From: Draconibacterium mangrovi_A
GTDB lineage: Bacteria; Bacteroidota; Bacteroidia; Bacteroidales; Prolixibacteraceae
Direction of reading: 5' to 3'
Assembly: GCF_037646455.1 (NCBI RefSeq)
Contig: NZ_JBBIXN010000001.1
Location: 1,426,001-1,490,000 of the forward strand
DNA: 64,000 nucleotides
This document shows, piece by piece, positions 23,693 through 33,743 of the stretch. Below the pieces are notes generated by a model, which was given only the letters and a program-made list of their open reading frames with translations, was not told where the DNA came from and ran no database searches. The translations under genes were made by a program, and so were the position numbers. Each line of letters begins with the position of its first letter. The first letter of the stretch is position 1.

Positions 23693-25426
23693 ATGAAACA
23701 AACTAAAACTAAACATCTTCTGATTGCCCCACTCGCGATTGCGATCGGAAGCTTATTGTTTTATCACTTTGTATATCCCTATCACCTGTTTTTTAAAGAG
23801 CAGATTCAACTCTTCCTTTTTACACCCGATTATTTGGCCTCCTACTTTAATAAACCGGCTTCTGTTTCACTTCTGTTTGGCGATTTCCTGACACAGTTTT
23901 TCTTTCTGCGTGGTGGCGGACCTCTGGTACTGGCCCTGGTTTTTGCCATGGAATGGATGTTAATTAGAGCGGTATTAAAACGTACTTTGTCGTTACAAAC
24001 TGCCGGATGGTGGGCTTTGTTACCTGTCGTAGCCGATATTACCTCGCACCTCGCGCTGTCCTATCCGTTGGGAGCTTCGGTGGGATTAATTCTTTTATTG
24101 TCGATCTTTTTGCTTACTGAACGCATAAAAAACAAAGTATTAGCCAGCCTTATCTTTTTACTCCTGGCTGTTTTTGCTCATCCCTTTTTTGGAAGCTCGG
24201 CATTTGTCCTTCCGTTTTTGGTTCTTTTCAATAAGCGCTTTTACCAACATGTGTTAACGGCAATAATTTCATTTCTTGTTATTACTGCGATTCCGTATTT
24301 TCTGCGACCGAATTATTTGCTGCCCTTAACAACAACCTATTTGTTTCCCCTCATCTATTGGAAAGGGTTATTACTTCCGGCAACTTTTGCAGGCACGCTC
24401 CTCATCGCCAAAATGCTTGCTCCTATGAGAATCTTCCAAAGTGCCATTGGTGCTCTGGCTGTCTCGATTTCAATGGCTATTGCCATTACCGGATTTCTTG
24501 TAAATGCCAATTTCAACCTCGAAAAAATACTTGCGCTTGATAGTGAAACATACTTTAGATATACTGACAAAGTGATCGAACTGGCTGAAAAATATGAGCT
24601 AAAAACCCGGGTGGCAACCTATTACACAAACATGGCACTTGCCCAAAAAAATGAGCTGTCCGAACGTCTGCTGGAATTTTACCAGCCTTCGTTTTACGGA
24701 TTGATTCTACCCGTTTCGCAAAAAGAATACTGGCAAACCATACTGTTCAGCAACGAACTTTTTTACCTGATCGGCGATATGAACCTGGCACAACATTCAG
24801 CCATGCTGGGAAATACATTTTCGCCCTATTACCGTAGTTCGCGCATGATGAAACGATTGGCCGAGATCAATATGGTAAACGGCGATTACGAGGGCGCTGA
24901 AAAGTTTCTTCGCATGCTCGATAAAACGCTTTTTCATAAAAATTGGGCCGAAAAACATTTAAAAGAAAATCATCCCGGATCGAAAGCTAAGTGGCTTGAA
25001 ACAAAACGCCAGCAAATTGCTAAAAACGATACCATTAGAAATGGAACAGATTATTTAAGTGCTTTGGAATTTTTGGTTGAACAAAATCCACAGAACAGAA
25101 TCGCGCTCGATTATCTGCTGTGTTACCACCTGCTGAATAAAGATTTGACGGCATTTAAAACAGCTTACGATCGTTATGCTAAAATGCAATTCAGTGTTGC
25201 ACCCAAGGTATACGGAGAAGCCTTGTTGATCATCCTTTTCAAGGAAAATGCAAGTGAAGAAACCTTACAGGAATATAAAATTCAATCGCAGCAAATCAGT
25301 GATTTTATAAAATATACAAGTAGATTTGAGGACTTTAGCGACGATTTGGACGCGATGAAAAAAAACTGGGGAACAAGCTATTGGTTTTATTTTCATTACG
25401 CGACCATGATGGAGGAGGAAGAATGA
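23693..25426 (+). CDS. DUF6057-like polytopic membrane protein, copy 1
   Basis: A 577-residue inner-membrane protein. The first 280 or so residues hold about nine or ten hydrophobic helices. The start region YPYHLFFKEQIQLFLFTPDY and the FGDFLTQFFF segment are conserved in all three copies of this window. The remaining 300 residues are a soluble helical-repeat (TPR-like) domain (YYTNMALAQKNELSERLLEFYQ, NMVNGDYEGAEKF), ending in the conserved aromatic tail TSYWFYFHY. The family resembles proteins named DUF6057 in Bacteroidota; its function is unknown. The stop overlaps the ATG of the haem-motif lipoprotein (ATGA), indicating coupling. Confidence 0.75.
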   Translation: MKQTKTKHLLIAPLAIAIGSLLFYHFVYPYHLFFKEQIQLFLFTPDYLASYFNKPASVSLLFGDFLTQFFFLRGGGPLVLALVFAMEWMLIRAVLKRTLSLQTAGWWALLPVVADITSHLALSYPLGASVGLILLLSIFLLTERIKNKVLASLIFLLLAVFAHPFFGSSAFVLPFLVLFNKRFYQHVLTAIISFLVITAIPYFLRPNYLLPLTTTYLFPLIYWKGLLLPATFAGTLLIAKMLAPMRIFQSAIGALAVSISMAIAITGFLVNANFNLEKILALDSETYFRYTDKVIELAEKYELKTRVATYYTNMALAQKNELSERLLEFYQPSFYGLILPVSQKEYWQTILFSNELFYLIGDMNLAQHSAMLGNTFSPYYRSSRMMKRLAEINMVNGDYEGAEKFLRMLDKTLFHKNWAEKHLKENHPGSKAKWLETKRQQIAKNDTIRNGTDYLSALEFLVEQNPQNRIALDYLLCYHLLNKDLTAFKTAYDRYAKMQFSVAPKVYGEALLIILFKENASEETLQEYKIQSQQISDFIKYTSRFEDFSDDLDAMKKNWGTSYWFYFHYATMMEEEE

Positions 25427-26883
25427 AAAACAAACTACTTACATATTTTACATATTGCAGCATAATACTGGCAGTTCTGGTTTCGTGTAACCGGGAACCG
25501 GAAAATGTAGAGCAAAGCGATAATTATCCAAATATTTATCCCGATTATATTAATGTGACCATTCCCATGAATATCGCACCGCTGAATTTTATGTTGCGCG
25601 ATTCGGTTGAAAATGTGGTGGCAGAAATAAAAAGTGTTTCGGAAATGCTGCTTGTGAAAGGAAAACAAAAAATCCGGATCCCCGAGAAAAAATGGAAGGA
25701 TTTGCTGTTGAAAGGAGAACAAACCCTGGAGATTTCGGTGACAGCAAACCACAATGGACGTTGGACTCGTTACAAAACGTTCACCTGGGAAGTAAAGAAC
25801 GAATCGATTGATGGTTACCTGAGTTACCGCCTGATTGAACCCGGCTACGAAGTGTGGAATAAAATTCAGTTGGCCGAACGGAATATTGAAAGTTTCGACG
25901 AACGCATTCTGGCCGACAATAATCTGACCGAGAACAGTTGCATGAACTGTCACATTTACGGCAATCAGGATCCCAATCTTTCGATGTTTCACCTTCGCGG
26001 AGCAAAGGGTGGAACGGTACTGAACCGAAACGGTGAACTACGAAAAATAAACACCAGAAACAAAGAAATGATCGCCAATGCTACATACGGGAATCTTCAT
26101 CCTTCGGGGCGTTACGGCGTTTTTTCATCGAATGTGGTCATCCCTGAATTTCATACTTACAAAAGCGAACGACTTGAAGTTTACGACCGTGCATCCGATC
26201 TGATCGTAGTCGATTTCGACAACAATAAAGTAAGCACACGACCTTTTCTGAGCGACACTACAACTTTTGAAACTTTCCCGGTTTTTTCGGCCGATGGAAA
26301 ATCCATATTTTACTGTTCGGCTCCATACAAACCTGTGCCCGACAGTATCCGATCGATGCGCTATAGCATTCACCGAATTGCGTTCTATCCCAAAACCGGT
26401 GAACTGGGGACGAAACCCGACACCATTTGGGATGCAGAAAAACACAAAGGCTCGGTGAGTCATTTAAAAACTTCGCCCGACGGTAAATACTTACTATACA
26501 CCGTTGCCGATTACGGGACTTTTCCGATTTGGCATCGCGAAGCTGAATTACAAATGATAAATCTGAAAAACGGAAATGTTGATAAATTAGAAGCCGTAAA
26601 CGGACCAAATTCCGATACCTATCACAGCTGGTCGTCGAACAGCCGCTGGTTTGTATTTGCAAGCAAACGTGATAACGGCATTTACGGAAAACCTTATTTC
26701 GCCTATGTTGACGCCGAAGGAAAGGTGCACGAACCTTTTGTTTTGCCACAGAAAGATCCGGCAACTTACGATTTCATGCTAAAATCATTTAACATTCCGG
26801 AACTCGCCAAAGGCCCCGTACCATTTGATGCCATGGACATTGAAAAACTATATTTTGAACAAGAAGCTGAAGTGGTGCATTAA
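25423..26883 (+). CDS. Lipoprotein with CxxCH haem-c motif and TolB-like propeller, copy 1
   Basis: I take the ATG at 25423 (MKNKLLTYFTYCSII, 486 residues) because it gives a lipobox (VLVSC, lipid Cys22); the longer frame from 25381 has no signal. Domains in order: a strand-rich N-terminal domain with the conserved PMNIAPLNF segment near 48-56; the haem-c motif C173-M-N-C-H177 followed by HLRGAKGGT; then a PD40/TolB-type beta-propeller (FSADGKSIFYCSAP, TSPDGKYLLYTVADYG, YHSWSSNSRWFVFASKR). It is expected on the periplasmic side or outer membrane. One haem per chain is predicted. No substrate is known. Confidence 0.75.
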   Translation: MKNKLLTYFTYCSIILAVLVSCNREPENVEQSDNYPNIYPDYINVTIPMNIAPLNFMLRDSVENVVAEIKSVSEMLLVKGKQKIRIPEKKWKDLLLKGEQTLEISVTANHNGRWTRYKTFTWEVKNESIDGYLSYRLIEPGYEVWNKIQLAERNIESFDERILADNNLTENSCMNCHIYGNQDPNLSMFHLRGAKGGTVLNRNGELRKINTRNKEMIANATYGNLHPSGRYGVFSSNVVIPEFHTYKSERLEVYDRASDLIVVDFDNNKVSTRPFLSDTTTFETFPVFSADGKSIFYCSAPYKPVPDSIRSMRYSIHRIAFYPKTGELGTKPDTIWDAEKHKGSVSHLKTSPDGKYLLYTVADYGTFPIWHREAELQMINLKNGNVDKLEAVNGPNSDTYHSWSSNSRWFVFASKRDNGIYGKPYFAYVDAEGKVHEPFVLPQKDPATYDFMLKSFNIPELAKGPVPFDAMDIEKLYFEQEAEVVH

Positions 26884-26907
26884 CCGAAAAAAGCAAAACT
26901 AAGAAAG

Positions 26908-28695
26908 ATGAAACCAAATATATGGAAATACAGAATTAGCCCGAACGATCTGCTGACGCTGATTTTTGGCACTGTGGTTTTTGTTTTCTTCGGCTATTAC
27001 TATCCATATCACCTCAATTACCAGGAACAGTTTCAGCTGTTTTTGTATACACCTGCCTATTTTTTCGATTTTATGAGTCGCCCGGGAGGACTGGCTGATT
27101 ACCTGGGTAACTTCTTCACGCAATTTTACTTTTACTCAAAAATTGGTGCAGTAATTTTGGCACTGTTGCTTTCCGTTTTGCAACGCCTGGTTTGGTCGGC
27201 TTCTTTAAAATTAGGTGCGGCGGCGCACTGGATGCCGTTTACATTTATTCCGTCGATTTTGTACTGGAATTTACTGTGCGACGAAAATTACCTGCTGGGC
27301 GGTCTGAAAGCCATGTTTCTGCTGGCATTATTTATAAATATTTACCTGCTATTCAAACCCGGGAAATGGCAGATCATCGGTGGAATCCTCTTACTAATTG
27401 CTCTTTATTGGTTTGCAGGCGGAGTCTTTATCTTTTTTGCCTTGTTTGTAATTGGCACTAAAATTTTCGAAAAGAACAGAAACGAAAAACAAGCACTGAT
27501 CGCAGTGATAAGCACAGCAGCAATCACCCTTGCTTTGCCTTATTTTGCCAAAGCCCTGGTGCTTCAATATCCCATGGAAAAACTGTGGGTAGGTACAACC
27601 TTCTTTCGTTATCCGGTTAACATTCCCGTTTCAACAGGAGTCATCGGATTATTAATTTTTGCCCTTCCTTTTCTGCTGCTCCTGTTATCGCAGTTGGTAA
27701 GCTGGAAAAGAACATTTTTCATCTTTTTGAGCCAGGTAGTCATTTTCTCACTTTTCGGATTTTCATTCATTCGTAATTCTGCCGATTTTTCGAAAGAAGA
27801 GGTCATGGAATACGATTTCCACATCAGAATGCGTAAATGGGATCGTGCGATTGCACTGGCCGACAAGAAGGCACCAAACAGTCCGCTTTCGGTCACGTGT
27901 TTAAACCTGGCATTGGCCAAACAGGATCTGTTGGGCGAACGCATGTTTTCTTATTATCAGAATGGTATGGGCGGATTGATCCCTGATTTCACCCGCGATT
28001 TTACCATTCCAACCATTGCCGGCGAAGTATATTATCACCTGGGTTTGGTGAATACCGCTCAGCGCTTTGCTTTTGAGGCCATGGAAGCACTGCCCAACTA
28101 TCAAAAAAGTGTTCGTTCAGTAAAACGACTGGCCGAAACTAACATCATTAACGGCAATTACGAAGTGGCTAAAAAGTACCTGTACCTTCTTCAAAAAACA
28201 TTTTACTACCGCGCATGGGCAACACAGGCACTCGAAATTATAAAAGACGAAAAAAAAGTAGAACAACACGTTGAATGGGGCTGGCTGAGGGAAGCCCGGA
28301 TAAAAGGCGATTTTCTGTTTAGCGAACAGGAAAAAGAGAATATGCTGGGCTTGCTTTTTTCAAGCAACCAAAATAACCGCATGGCACTGGAATACCTACT
28401 GGCAAGCAACCTGCTCAAAAAAGACCTGCAACATTTTATCACCTTTTTCCCGCTAACGCAATCGTTGAATTATAAAGTGATTCCAAAGCATTTCCAGGAA
28501 GCCTTGCTGTACATTTGGGAGGCCACCAACAACGATCCGACAAAACAAATCTCCTACCCGATAAGTAACACGGTAAGAGCCCGGTTTGTCAGTTTTAAAA
28601 AGAGCTATGCGCAAACAGGAAACGCTTCTCTTATTCAAAAAGACTTTGGTGATACGTATTGGTACTACCTCAATTTCAGAACTCCAAAAAAATAA
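26908..28695 (+). CDS. DUF6057-like polytopic membrane protein, copy 2
   Basis: A 595-residue paralogue of the gene at 23693. It keeps YYPYHLNYQEQFQLFLYTPAY, GGLADYLGNFFTQFYF, the roughly ten membrane helices, the helical-repeat C-terminal half (NLALAKQDLLGERMFSYYQ, YYHLGLVNTAQRFAFEAM) and the tail DTYWYYLNF. It starts 24 bases after the preceding lipoprotein stop and ends 3 bases before the next lipoprotein ATG. Function unknown. Confidence 0.75.
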   Translation: MKPNIWKYRISPNDLLTLIFGTVVFVFFGYYYPYHLNYQEQFQLFLYTPAYFFDFMSRPGGLADYLGNFFTQFYFYSKIGAVILALLLSVLQRLVWSASLKLGAAAHWMPFTFIPSILYWNLLCDENYLLGGLKAMFLLALFINIYLLFKPGKWQIIGGILLLIALYWFAGGVFIFFALFVIGTKIFEKNRNEKQALIAVISTAAITLALPYFAKALVLQYPMEKLWVGTTFFRYPVNIPVSTGVIGLLIFALPFLLLLLSQLVSWKRTFFIFLSQVVIFSLFGFSFIRNSADFSKEEVMEYDFHIRMRKWDRAIALADKKAPNSPLSVTCLNLALAKQDLLGERMFSYYQNGMGGLIPDFTRDFTIPTIAGEVYYHLGLVNTAQRFAFEAMEALPNYQKSVRSVKRLAETNIINGNYEVAKKYLYLLQKTFYYRAWATQALEIIKDEKKVEQHVEWGWLREARIKGDFLFSEQEKENMLGLLFSSNQNNRMALEYLLASNLLKKDLQHFITFFPLTQSLNYKVIPKHFQEALLYIWEATNNDPTKQISYPISNTVRARFVSFKKSYAQTGNASLIQKDFGDTYWYYLNFRTPKK

Positions 28696-28698
28696 AAC

Positions 28699-30162
28699 AT
28701 GTACCGATTCATCTACATATTTGTCCTCGCATTAACTGTTGTTTTTACCTCATGCTCGAAGCAGGTAAAACCGGATATGAAAGCCGATGAACAACCGGAG
28801 ATTTTTCCCGATTACCGCGAAGTTACGGTACCGGCAAACATTGCGCCACTGAACTTTCGCATGAAAGAGCAGGCTGATGGAATTGCGGTTTCAATAAAAG
28901 GTACGGCAGGCGGAGAAATCCATGTAAAAGGTAAAACGCATGCCGAATTTCCGGCCGGGAAATGGTCGGATCTTTTAACCGAAAACACAGGACAGGAACT
29001 GACTGTAACGGTTACGGCAAAAGTCAATGACAAATGGGTAGAATACGCTCCGTTTAAAATCCATATCAGTGCCGATCCGATCGATTACGGACTGGCCTAC
29101 CGTCTTATTGCACCGGGTTACGAAGTTTGGAGTAAAATGGGTATTTATCAACGCCAGCTGGCTTCTTACGATCAGGATGCAATAATCGAAAATACTCTGA
29201 TAACAGGGAGTTGCGTGAATTGTCACTCGTTTCGGCTTACCGATCCGGATGATATGAGTTTGCACATCCGCGGGAAAAAAGGCGGCACTATTTTGGCGAC
29301 CGACGGCGATGTAAAGATCCTGAATACCAAAACACCAAAAACCATTTCGAATTTTGTTTATCCGTTCTGGCATCCCCGTGGAGATTACGTTGCCTATTCG
29401 GTAAATAATATACGGCAGGTATTTCACGAAACAAAAGATAAGCGTGTTGAAGTGATCGATTCGAAATCGGACATCATCGTTTATGATGTAAAAAATAATG
29501 AAACCTTGTACAGCGATAAGATAATGACCGACGATCATTTTGAAACTTTTCCGTCGTTCTCGCCCGATGGCAAGACTTTGTATTTTTGCTCGGCAGCAGC
29601 CAAACAAATGCCCATGCAATACAAGGACGTTCGTTATAACCTGTGCAGTATTGCTTTCGATTCGGAAACAGGAACTTTTGGCGATAAAATCGACACGCTT
29701 TTCAATGCAGCAGCCATCGAAAAAAGCATCACTTTCCCGCGTCCTTCACCCGATGGAAAATACATCATGTTCACCCTGGTCGATTACGGCAACTTTTCGA
29801 TTTGGCATCCTGAAGCCGATTTGTATTTGTACGATGTTGCAAGAGGCGAAACCCACCCGCTGGATGAGGCTAACAGCAACGACACTGAAAGCTATCATTC
29901 GTGGTCGTCGAACTCGCGCTGGTTTGTGTTTAGCAGCCGCCGGATTAACGGCTTGTACACGCGGCCTTTTATTGCACATCTCGACGAAAACGGCAATTGT
30001 GGAAAACCATTTTTGCTTCCACAAAAAAATCCAAATTATTACGACGAGTTACTCTATTCGTACAACATTCCTGAGTTTATCAATAAAAAAGTGGAACTGG
30101 ATGTTCGCACAGTTGAACACCTGGCCAACACCAAAGGAACCAATGTAAAACAACGCGAGTAA
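28699..30162 (+). CDS. Lipoprotein with CxxCH haem-c motif and TolB-like propeller, copy 2
   Basis: A 487-residue paralogue with lipobox VFTSC (lipid Cys19), the PANIAPLNFRM segment (44-55) and YRLIAPGYEVWSK. The haem motif is C172-V-N-C-H176 followed by MSLHIRGKKGGT, where the methionine could act as a distal ligand. The propeller blades include FSPDGKTLYFCSA, PSPDGKYIMFTLVDYG and YHSWSSNSRWFVFSSRR. The three copies keep the haem motif and the YHSWSSN blade, showing both parts are under selection. It is followed after 3 bases by DUF6057-like copy 3. Confidence 0.77.
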   Translation: MYRFIYIFVLALTVVFTSCSKQVKPDMKADEQPEIFPDYREVTVPANIAPLNFRMKEQADGIAVSIKGTAGGEIHVKGKTHAEFPAGKWSDLLTENTGQELTVTVTAKVNDKWVEYAPFKIHISADPIDYGLAYRLIAPGYEVWSKMGIYQRQLASYDQDAIIENTLITGSCVNCHSFRLTDPDDMSLHIRGKKGGTILATDGDVKILNTKTPKTISNFVYPFWHPRGDYVAYSVNNIRQVFHETKDKRVEVIDSKSDIIVYDVKNNETLYSDKIMTDDHFETFPSFSPDGKTLYFCSAAAKQMPMQYKDVRYNLCSIAFDSETGTFGDKIDTLFNAAAIEKSITFPRPSPDGKYIMFTLVDYGNFSIWHPEADLYLYDVARGETHPLDEANSNDTESYHSWSSNSRWFVFSSRRINGLYTRPFIAHLDENGNCGKPFLLPQKNPNYYDELLYSYNIPEFINKKVELDVRTVEHLANTKGTNVKQRE

Positions 30163-30165
30163 TCA

Positions 30166-31953
30166 ATGCCGAGGCTGAAAGACAAAAATATTATCCGAAT
30201 TTGGAACGGGCTGTTCTTCCTTGTTTTGCTGGTATTCTGGCGTTTCTATTACATCAATCATCTTCTGCAGAAAGAACAAATGCAGCTTTTCCTGATTACG
30301 GCCGATTATCTGAAAGAGCACCTTGCTGTTCAGGGAGGACTTGCCATTTATTTAGGTGAGTTCATCACCCAGTTTTTTCTGAATAAATGGCTGGCCAGTG
30401 GAATTGTTTCGGCTTTGCTCACCCTGTTTGTTTTTGGTATTCAAAAGGTATTGAAAGCGGTCTCAGGAAAAGAAATTTATATGCTTTCGTTTTTACCGGC
30501 CATCGGATATCATTTTATGCTTTTCGATCGGTACTACAAACTGGCGGGCCTTGTTGCTGTTACCTTGAGCGTTTGGTCGCTGGTATTGTTTCTGCAGGTA
30601 AAAAAAGCAAATTGGAGAACAGCATTGGGTTTTATCCTCATGATTTTGAATTACTGGTTTTTGGGCGGCGCATTCATCCTTTTTGCACTTTCTGCGGTCC
30701 TGATCGAATTTCAGTTGAAATTTAAACCGGAACAAAAATATCAGGCTAGTCGTTCGCTGCTTACTGTACTGCTAGTTTATATAGTGCCCGCAGTATTGAT
30801 ACCGATCTATGTTCAACATTTTATTGTTATCGATCATTTGCTGAGTGCTTATTTTTCAAGAGTTTTTTACCAGTTTAGTTTTTTAATGCCAACTCCTGTC
30901 GTTTTGATATTGATCTCGCTTCCGTTACTTCTGCTGATTTACGGATGGCTTCCTGAGAAGTGGGTGAATTCGTTTTATGCAGGATGGGGTGTTTTGCTGT
31001 TTGCCACTTTATTTCTGATATCGGTAAAGCTTCCCAATTTTACCGAAGAAAAGGAAATGCATTTCGACAACCTGGTTCGCGAACGGAATTGGGAGAAAAT
31101 AATTGATCTGGCTGAAACCGATCCCCCAACTGGGGAACAGGCGAAACTGGCAATTTCCCTGGCACTGGCAAAAACCGGACAAATGAGCACGCTGTTGTTT
31201 CATTTTAATCCTGAACCCAACGACTTTTTTATTCCTTTTAACATTCGCGGAATGGCACCGCTTATTGCCAACGAACCGTATTACTACCTGGGCCTGGTGA
31301 ATTATTCGAAGATGTTGTGCATAGAAACCATGGAGTCGACACCCGATAAAAGTATGCCGGTGAGAGCAGTAAAACGCGTAGTTGAGAATTATATTATTGA
31401 CGGTCAATATAAGCTTGCTGAACGATACCTTTGGTACCTCGAGCGTACTTTGTTCTACCGCAAATGGGCAGCAAATGCAAAACAATACCTTTACAACGAC
31501 GAGAAAGTGAACACCCATCCCGAATGGGGGAAACTGCGAAAGCAGCGTGTTCACGACGATTTTTATTTTCAGTACAAGCGAAATGATCTGGCGCTCGTTT
31601 CTCTTCTTCGAAGCGATCAGCAAAACAAAATGGCCTACGAATACCTGATGAGCTGGTACCTTTTGCGAAAGGATTTTGATGAATTCCTGAAATACCTGCC
31701 GTTGGTTAATACATTTGATTACAAGGAAATTCCAAGAGTTTTTCAGGAAGCACTGGCTTACATTGCTACGCTTTACGAAGAAGTTCCAGAAGGATTAAAA
31801 CAATTCCCGGTTTCGGCCGCAGTGCAGCAGCAACTCAAGCGTTATGCGCAGTCGTTTCAGCAAGGCGGCAGCAATCAGCCCGAAGAAATGAAAAGGTTGT
31901 TTGGTACTACTTACTGGTACTATGTACATTTTACTGATTTTGAAAATGAGTAG
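30166..31953 (+). CDS. DUF6057-like polytopic membrane protein, copy 3
   Basis: A 595-residue paralogue: YYINHLLQKEQMQLFLITADY, GGLAIYLGEFITQFFL, about ten membrane helices, a helical-repeat C-terminal half (ISLALAKTGQMSTLLFHF, YYYLGLVNYSKMLCIETM) and the tail TTYWYYVHF. Its last codons overlap the ATG of the third lipoprotein by 8 bases (ATGAGTAG). The fixed pairing of this membrane protein with the haem-motif lipoprotein three times in a row implies a physical or functional complex. Confidence 0.75.
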   Translation: MPRLKDKNIIRIWNGLFFLVLLVFWRFYYINHLLQKEQMQLFLITADYLKEHLAVQGGLAIYLGEFITQFFLNKWLASGIVSALLTLFVFGIQKVLKAVSGKEIYMLSFLPAIGYHFMLFDRYYKLAGLVAVTLSVWSLVLFLQVKKANWRTALGFILMILNYWFLGGAFILFALSAVLIEFQLKFKPEQKYQASRSLLTVLLVYIVPAVLIPIYVQHFIVIDHLLSAYFSRVFYQFSFLMPTPVVLILISLPLLLLIYGWLPEKWVNSFYAGWGVLLFATLFLISVKLPNFTEEKEMHFDNLVRERNWEKIIDLAETDPPTGEQAKLAISLALAKTGQMSTLLFHFNPEPNDFFIPFNIRGMAPLIANEPYYYLGLVNYSKMLCIETMESTPDKSMPVRAVKRVVENYIIDGQYKLAERYLWYLERTLFYRKWAANAKQYLYNDEKVNTHPEWGKLRKQRVHDDFYFQYKRNDLALVSLLRSDQQNKMAYEYLMSWYLLRKDFDEFLKYLPLVNTFDYKEIPRVFQEALAYIATLYEEVPEGLKQFPVSAAVQQQLKRYAQSFQQGGSNQPEEMKRLFGTTYWYYVHFTDFENE

Positions 31954-33415
31954 ACTATTATTATTCGCCATATTATCAATCGTTTTGTGGAGTTGCTCGC
32001 AGCCGGTTCCGGAGAATGCCGTTGAAACCGATAAATTGCCTGCAATTTTTCCTCAAAATTACAAGACAACGATCCCCTTCAACATCGCACCGATCAATTT
32101 CCGGGTAGATGAAAACGCCAACCGGATTTATGTTTCAATTCAAGGAAAAAACACTGTGCTTAAAAAAACATTCAGCAATAATAAAACCAACTGGCCAGTA
32201 AAAGAATGGGCTGCCTTTCTAGATAAAAACAAAGGCGACAGCATAAGTTTTACGGTTTTTACCTCAGAAAATAATTCCTGGAAACAGTTCCAGTCATTCT
32301 CCTATTTTGTGTCGCCCGACCCGATCGATAATTACATGTTTTACCGACTGATCACGCCCGGCTATCAAACCTGGAACAAAATGGGGTTATACCAGCGACA
32401 GCTTAGCAGTTTCGAGGAAACTACTATTCTCGATAATACAATCATGCCGCACTCATGCATGAATTGTCACACACTGGCAGCTAATAATCCCGACAACATG
32501 GTTTTTCACATCCGTGAAAATAATTCTGGAACTTTCATCATTAAGGACGGGAAGGTCAAAAAACTGGTATCGAAAAAGGAAACACCTTTTAAAAGTGTTT
32601 CTTTCCCATACTGGCATCCTTCGGCCAAATACATTGCTTTTTCGATTAATAAAGTGCGCCAGGTTTTTCCAACCGAAGGAACTGAACGTGCACATGCCTT
32701 CGACATGGGATCGGACATGGTAATTTACGATGTGGATAAAGAGGAATATTTCACCTCGCCGCTTTTGTATGCCGAAGATGCTTTTGAATCGTTCCCCTGC
32801 TTTTCGCCCGACGGACGCAGTCTGTATTTCATTACGGCTCCTGCAGCGCCCATGCCAAGCGAAATTCGCAATATTCAGTACAGCTTATGCCGCATCGATT
32901 TCGATCCGGAAACAGCCACACTGGGCGAAAAAGTGGACACGCTCATCACTCCTGAAATGACCGGCAAAAGCCTGACTATGCCCCGCATTTCACCCAACGG
33001 GAAACACATTGTTCTTACGTTTTCCGATTACGGTAATTTCCCGGCTTATAACGAAGAAGCCGATCTGTACTTGTACAACATTGCTGATTCGACGATTGAA
33101 GCGCTCGATGCCGTTAACAGCAAGCAGGTAGAAAGTTATCACTCATGGTCGTCGAACGGGAAATGGCTTGTGTTTAGCAGCCGCCAAATGGATGGACTAT
33201 TTATGAATTCATATTTTTCACACGTTGATGAAAACGGAAAATTCGATTCGCCGTTCCTTTTACCTCAGAAAGATCCCGACTTTCACAAATCATTTCTGTT
33301 TTCCTTTAATTTGCCCGAACTGGCAATCAAACCAATGCCGGTTTCGCCGCAGCAAATCGAAAAGACAGCAAAAGGATCAAAAACCGACAAGCGCACTTTC
33401 AACACCACTCATTAA
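31946..33415 (+). CDS. Lipoprotein with CxxCH haem-c motif and TolB-like propeller, copy 3
   Basis: I use the ATG at 31946 (MSRLLLFAILSIVLWSC, 489 residues, lipid Cys17), which overlaps the preceding gene by 8 bases; the longer frame from 31901 lacks a signal. It has PFNIAPINFRV (44-54), the haem motif C171-M-N-C-H175 followed by MVFHIRENNSGT, and the propeller (FSPDGRSLYFITAP, ISPNGKHIVLTFSDYG, YHSWSSNGKWLVFSSRQ). It ends with a basic tail. It is the last gene of the seven-gene operon; no clear terminator hairpin was found after it. Confidence 0.77.
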   Translation: MSRLLLFAILSIVLWSCSQPVPENAVETDKLPAIFPQNYKTTIPFNIAPINFRVDENANRIYVSIQGKNTVLKKTFSNNKTNWPVKEWAAFLDKNKGDSISFTVFTSENNSWKQFQSFSYFVSPDPIDNYMFYRLITPGYQTWNKMGLYQRQLSSFEETTILDNTIMPHSCMNCHTLAANNPDNMVFHIRENNSGTFIIKDGKVKKLVSKKETPFKSVSFPYWHPSAKYIAFSINKVRQVFPTEGTERAHAFDMGSDMVIYDVDKEEYFTSPLLYAEDAFESFPCFSPDGRSLYFITAPAAPMPSEIRNIQYSLCRIDFDPETATLGEKVDTLITPEMTGKSLTMPRISPNGKHIVLTFSDYGNFPAYNEEADLYLYNIADSTIEALDAVNSKQVESYHSWSSNGKWLVFSSRQMDGLFMNSYFSHVDENGKFDSPFLLPQKDPDFHKSFLFSFNLPELAIKPMPVSPQQIEKTAKGSKTDKRTFNTTH

Positions 33416-33743
33416 CGCCAACTGTGCGCTCTGCCTATGATGAATATCTGGATTTAATCATCCGGACTTTGCTTCAAGCAGATGCTCTCCCGAGCTGAAT
33501 TTCTGAATCGAATCCATTTTTTAAATCATTCTATATAATATTTTTCCCTTTGTCATAGTTGATTTATTCTAAAAAATAAATTATCTTGAAGAACAACTTG
33601 TAAATTAAACAATAAGCTAATTAATATCTAAAACTATGAAACGATCATTCCTTATCTTTACTTCTACCTGATGCATAGCGTGGATTATCCGATCCGCTTC
33701 ATCAGTATTTCTCTATCTAATCTAATAATCAAACTATTAATCT
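33416..33743. other. Leader region of the second susC gene
   Basis: A 328-base region without a gene. The last 25 bases before the ATG (TCTAATAATCAAAC then TATTAATCT) match the first susC leader almost perfectly, and AACAATAAGCTAA occurs again about 135 bases upstream. No obvious regulator gene is present. Confidence 0.55.

Noticed and set aside
25381..25422. Upstream extension of the first haem-motif lipoprotein
   Set aside because: The extension is read within the end of the preceding gene and would destroy the signal peptide.
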